Origin: Flavobacteriaceae bacterium
GTDB lineage: Bacteria > Bacteroidota > Bacteroidia > Flavobacteriales > Flavobacteriaceae
DNA length: 8,561 nucleotides
Assembly (NCBI GenBank): GCA_030834365.1
Contig: JAURFJ010000050.1
Span: 1 to 8,561 of the forward strand
Direction of reading: 5' to 3'
The first letter of the stretch is position 1. Each line of letters begins with the position of its first letter. The notes under the pieces are model-generated. The model was not told the origin of the DNA. It saw only the letters and a program-made list of their open reading frames with translations, and ran no database searches. Shown here one piece after another: positions 6,486-8,561 of the stretch. A program made the translations under genes and the position numbers.

Positions 6486-7880
6486 TTAAAGCGATCCAGT
6501 CATCTGTTCAGGCTTAACCCAAGCATCGTATTCTTCGGCGCTTAGGTATCCCAGCCTCAGCGCTTCTTCCTTAAGAGTTGTACCGTTTTTATGGGCTGCA
6601 TTGGCAATTTCTGCTGCCTTGTAGTAACCGATCTTGGGATTCAATGCTGTTACAAGCATTAGTGAATTATTAACTAACTCTTCTATGCGCTTGGTATTAG
6701 GTTCTATGCCTCTAGCGCAGTGTTCATCAAAGCTTAAAGCAGCGTCCCCTAATAGTTGAGCTGACTGTAAAAAGTTAGTGGCCATGAGCGGTTTAAACAC
6801 ATTTAATTCATAATGCCCTTGGGTTCCACCAATGGTGATGGCCATGTCATTGCCCATTACTTGAGCACAAACCATGGTAAGGGCCTCCGATTGTGTAGGA
6901 TTAACCTTTCCGGGCATAATTGAACTACCTGGTTCGTTTGCTGGTATTAGTAATTCTCCAATTCCTGATCGTGGACCAGAGGCCATTAGGCGTATGTCGT
7001 TTGCGATTTTATTGAGCGAAACAGCCAGTTGCTTCAAACTTGAATGCGATTCTACAATAGCGTCGTGTGCAGCTAAGGCTTCGAATTTATTGGTGGCCGT
7101 CACAAAAGGAAGCTTGGTGAACTTCGCGATATATTCAGCTACTAATTGGGCATACCCATTTGGGGTGTTTAATCCGGTTCCTACAGCCGTTCCACCTAGC
7201 GCAAGCTGGGCCAAATGGTCTAGGCTGTTTTCGGCCGCCTTAATTCCAAAATTAAGCTGAGCTACGTAACCCGAGAATTCTTGTCCTAGGGTCAAAGGAG
7301 TAGCATCCATAAGGTGCGTCCGCCCAATTTTAACCACAGATTGAAACGCAGTGCTCTTTTGCTGCAACGTATTTTTTAGTGCAGTAACTGCGGGTAGGGT
7401 ATGATTAACGAGCTTGTCGTAGCAGGCAATATGCATTGCCGTTGGAAAGGTGTCATTTGAAGACTGCGATTTATTCACATCGTCATTTGGGCTCAAGCTG
7501 CGCTCTCCTTCACCCAAATGATTACCCTCGAGCACATGGCCCCTGTTGGCTATAACTTCATTTACATTCATGTTGCTCTGCGTTCCAGATCCGGTCTGCC
7601 ACGTAACGAGCGGAAACTGATCGTCAAGTCGACCCTCGAGAATTTCATCGCAAACCCGGGCAATTAAATCGCGTTTTTGAGTGCTTAAACCGCCTATTTC
7701 GGCGTTTGTAAATGCCGCCGCCTTTTTTAGCACGGCGAAACCTCTAATTATTTCTATTGGCATAGAGGCTGAAGGGCCAATTTTGAAGTTATTGATAGAC
7801 CGTTGGGTTTGAGCCCCCCAATAGGCCTCTGCGGGCACCTTTACTTCGCCCATAGTGTCTTTTTCAACTCTGTAGTTCAT
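6486..7880 (-). CDS. fumC: Class II fumarate hydratase (fumarase C)
   Basis: This cytosolic, iron-independent homotetrameric enzyme interconverts fumarate and L-malate in the TCA cycle. It is 464 residues long from the chosen ATG, like E. coli FumC (467), and collinear with it from MNYRVEKDTMGEVKVPAEAYWGAQTQRS onward in pattern. Diagnostic segments include TGSGTQSNMNVNEV near residues 96-109, the PNDDVNKSQSSND segment, the GRTHLMDATPLTLGQE active-site segment with its catalytic histidine, and the superfamily signature GSSIMPGKVNPTQSEA that carries the mobile loop. The signature serine and lysine are present. A TTG two codons upstream (7886) is also in frame, but the ATG at 7880-7878 fits family N-termini. 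The gene is divergent from a small membrane-protein gene and convergent with the coiled-coil gene. The related aspartase and argininosuccinate lyase families are excluded by these motifs. Confidence 0.96.
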   Translation of the reverse strand: MNYRVEKDTMGEVKVPAEAYWGAQTQRSINNFKIGPSASMPIEIIRGFAVLKKAAAFTNAEIGGLSTQKRDLIARVCDEILEGRLDDQFPLVTWQTGSGTQSNMNVNEVIANRGHVLEGNHLGEGERSLSPNDDVNKSQSSNDTFPTAMHIACYDKLVNHTLPAVTALKNTLQQKSTAFQSVVKIGRTHLMDATPLTLGQEFSGYVAQLNFGIKAAENSLDHLAQLALGGTAVGTGLNTPNGYAQLVAEYIAKFTKLPFVTATNKFEALAAHDAIVESHSSLKQLAVSLNKIANDIRLMASGPRSGIGELLIPANEPGSSIMPGKVNPTQSEALTMVCAQVMGNDMAITIGGTQGHYELNVFKPLMATNFLQSAQLLGDAALSFDEHCARGIEPNTKRIEELVNNSLMLVTALNPKIGYYKAAEIANAAHKNGTTLKEEALRLGYLSAEEYDAWVKPEQMTGSL

Positions 7881-7896
7881 AACCAAAATTTGTCTA

Positions 7897-7930
7897 CAAA
7901 TGTACGTATCAATGCCTAGTGAGTCTTCAA
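7897..7930 (-). promoter_or_regulatory. Probable Bacteroidota-type promoter for fumC
   Basis: Read on the minus strand, TACATTTG (plus-strand 7904-7897) matches the TAnnTTTG -7 box exactly. A TTG at plus-strand 7930-7928, at the end of a T-run, lies 23 bases upstream as a possible -33 element; this is at the long end of the usual spacing. The predicted start lies about 10 bases before the fumC ATG, giving a very short leader. Confidence 0.5.
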
Positions 7931-7946
7931 AAAAATAGCTAATGAC

Positions 7947-7978
7947 TTGTAGTGAAGGCTCAATTCATCTTATATTCG
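7947..7978 (+). promoter_or_regulatory. Probable Bacteroidota-type promoter for the 56-aa membrane protein
   Basis: A TTG at 7947-7949 is followed after 21 bases by TATATTCG at 7971-7978, one base off TAnnTTTG. Spacing is the same as in the promoter at 5470-5501. The predicted start is about 13 bases before the ATG at 7997. It is divergent from, and does not overlap, the proposed fumC promoter. Confidence 0.5.
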
Positions 7979-7996
7979 CCATGTAATTGAAACGCT

Positions 7997-8167
7997 ATGA
8001 TTGAATTTGATCAATATCTTGGTTTTATTGCCTTTCTAACCATCTTGACCATCGGTTTCTGGTTGATGATTTTCTTATTGACCTTTGTTATTCCGTATTG
8101 GATTACCGGCAGCTTAATCGAGTTTTTAAAAGAAAAGAAAAAAGCTAAAGAGTCTTTAGACCAGTAG
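7997..8167 (+). CDS. Small single-helix membrane protein (56 aa), function unknown
   Basis: This short gene encodes a 56-residue protein starting MIEFDQYLGFIAFL. It has one long hydrophobic stretch (about residues 8-36, long enough for one helix or a tight hairpin), then WITGSLIEFL and a charged tail KEKKKAKESLDQ that probably stays in the cytoplasm. No motif ties it to a known family, and it may be a lineage-conserved small membrane protein. Support for coding comes from the ATG directly downstream of a promoter-like box, the coherent membrane-protein composition, and the strong terminator starting 20 bases after the stop. Nothing here shows a functional link to fumC beyond the shared divergent promoter region. 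Confidence 0.7.
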   Translation: MIEFDQYLGFIAFLTILTIGFWLMIFLLTFVIPYWITGSLIEFLKEKKKAKESLDQ

Positions 8168-8187
8168 TCTTTCTTAAATATATCAGA

Positions 8188-8220
8188 CTAAAAAGTCACG
8201 CCTAAAGCGTGACTTTTTAG
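8188..8220. terminator. Bidirectional intrinsic terminator between the small membrane protein and the outer-membrane protein gene
   Basis: A perfect 14-bp stem (8188-8201 with 8207-8220) has a CTAAA loop, with core GTCACGC/GCGTGAC. The A-run on the left and T-run on the right serve the minus- and plus-strand genes respectively. Its position between two convergent stops supports both gene calls. Confidence 0.9.
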
Positions 8221-8237
8221 TTTATTATTGTTTGGTT

Positions 8238-8561
8238 TTATGGAGTGCCAAATTCGAAGTCTTCCTCACCACCCATCTCTTGGCGTTGCCTTCTGCGCTG
8301 GTTGTTGTCTTGTTCGTTGAACTGATACCTAAAGGTCAGGGTAGCTTGACGCTGTCTCCATTGAAATTCACTAGCGCTAAAAACCGTAGCAGTTCGTGTT
8401 TCTGAGATGCGTTTACGGCTGTTGAGCAAGTCACTTACATTAAAGGATATTGCCCCTTTATCTTTTAGAATCTGTTTACTCATCGCTAGATTGAGCGATA
8501 GAATTCCTTTGTTGATTCCCTGAGGATTCACCGATTGACCGTTGTAAAAGGCATTGGTCTG
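8238..8561 (-). CDS. Outer-membrane beta-barrel protein (TonB-receptor-like), C-terminal fragment
   Basis: These are the last 107 residues of a larger protein that runs off the right edge; the frame is open to base 8561, so the GTG at 8531 is not a start. The pattern is that of the Bacteroidota outer-membrane barrel family OMP_b-brl_3, a TonB-dependent-receptor-like group often about 800 residues long. Alternating beta-strands include GILSLNLAMSKQIL, GAISFNVSDLLNSRKR and EFQWRQRQATLTFRYQF, the last being the presumed final barrel strand. After it comes an unstructured tail of about 26 residues, first Gln/Arg-rich (NNQRRRQRQ) then acidic (GGEEDFEF), ending in GTP. A tail of this kind is common in this family and should face the periplasm. 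The ligand cannot be told from this fragment. Confidence 0.85.
   Translation of the reverse strand, partial: QTNAFYNGQSVNPQGINKGILSLNLAMSKQILKDKGAISFNVSDLLNSRKRISETRTATVFSASEFQWRQRQATLTFRYQFNEQDNNQRRRQRQEMGGEEDFEFGTP

Noticed and set aside
6874..7260. 128-codon plus-strand open frame antisense to fumC
   Set aside because: It lies wholly inside fumC on the opposite strand, shows no recognisable domain, and has no promoter or gene-like spacing; it is a by-product of fumC codon usage.
7881..7886. TTG at 7886 as the fumC start
   Set aside because: The ATG two codons downstream fits the usual FumC N-terminus (short stretch before EKD-MG) and is a stronger start codon.
8529..8531. GTG as start of a 97-residue protein at the right edge
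   Set aside because: The frame continues without a stop to base 8561 and the protein reads as the C-terminus of a large barrel.

Overview
The window looks like an ordinary chromosomal segment from a Bacteroidota bacterium, most likely a marine flavobacterium-type lineage. This rests on protein family flavour (an OMP_b-brl_3-like outer-membrane barrel end, a short MenE next to a CPBP membrane protein, a 58-residue membrane protein in front of an EttA-type ABC-F ATPase). It is also supported by promoter-like boxes of the Bacteroidota form TTG-N~21-TAnnTTTG, and by start codons preceded by A-rich leaders rather than strong Shine-Dalgarno sequences. No mobile element, phage gene, CRISPR array, tRNA or rRNA was seen.

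Layout. At the left edge a CPBP-family membrane protein (5' end outside the window) is followed three bases after its stop by menE (o-succinylbenzoate-CoA ligase, menaquinone synthesis). menE converges on, and overlaps by 15 bp, a minus-strand acyl-CoA carboxylase beta subunit of the methylcrotonyl-CoA carboxylase type (leucine degradation). An 83-bp divergent spacer with three AATTGC/GCAATT hexamers separates it from a plus-strand pair: a 58-aa two-helix membrane protein and ettA, the ribosome-bound translational throttle ATPase. After a 79-bp gap with a good promoter comes a gene for a membrane-anchored coiled-coil protein of unknown function. It converges on minus-strand fumC (class II fumarase), with a perfect 14-bp-stem bidirectional terminator between them. 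A 116-bp divergent promoter region separates fumC from a 56-aa single-helix membrane protein. A second perfect 14-bp-stem bidirectional terminator follows. The right edge holds the C-terminal end of a minus-strand outer-membrane beta-barrel protein.

Functional themes are core metabolism and respiration (menaquinone, fumarase, leucine catabolism), translation control (EttA) and envelope proteins. The genes form several independent transcription units; they do not look like one multi-gene system. I found no convincing undescribed system. The items most worth following are the three uncharacterised membrane proteins (58 aa, 290 aa, 56 aa) and the CPBP-menE coupling.
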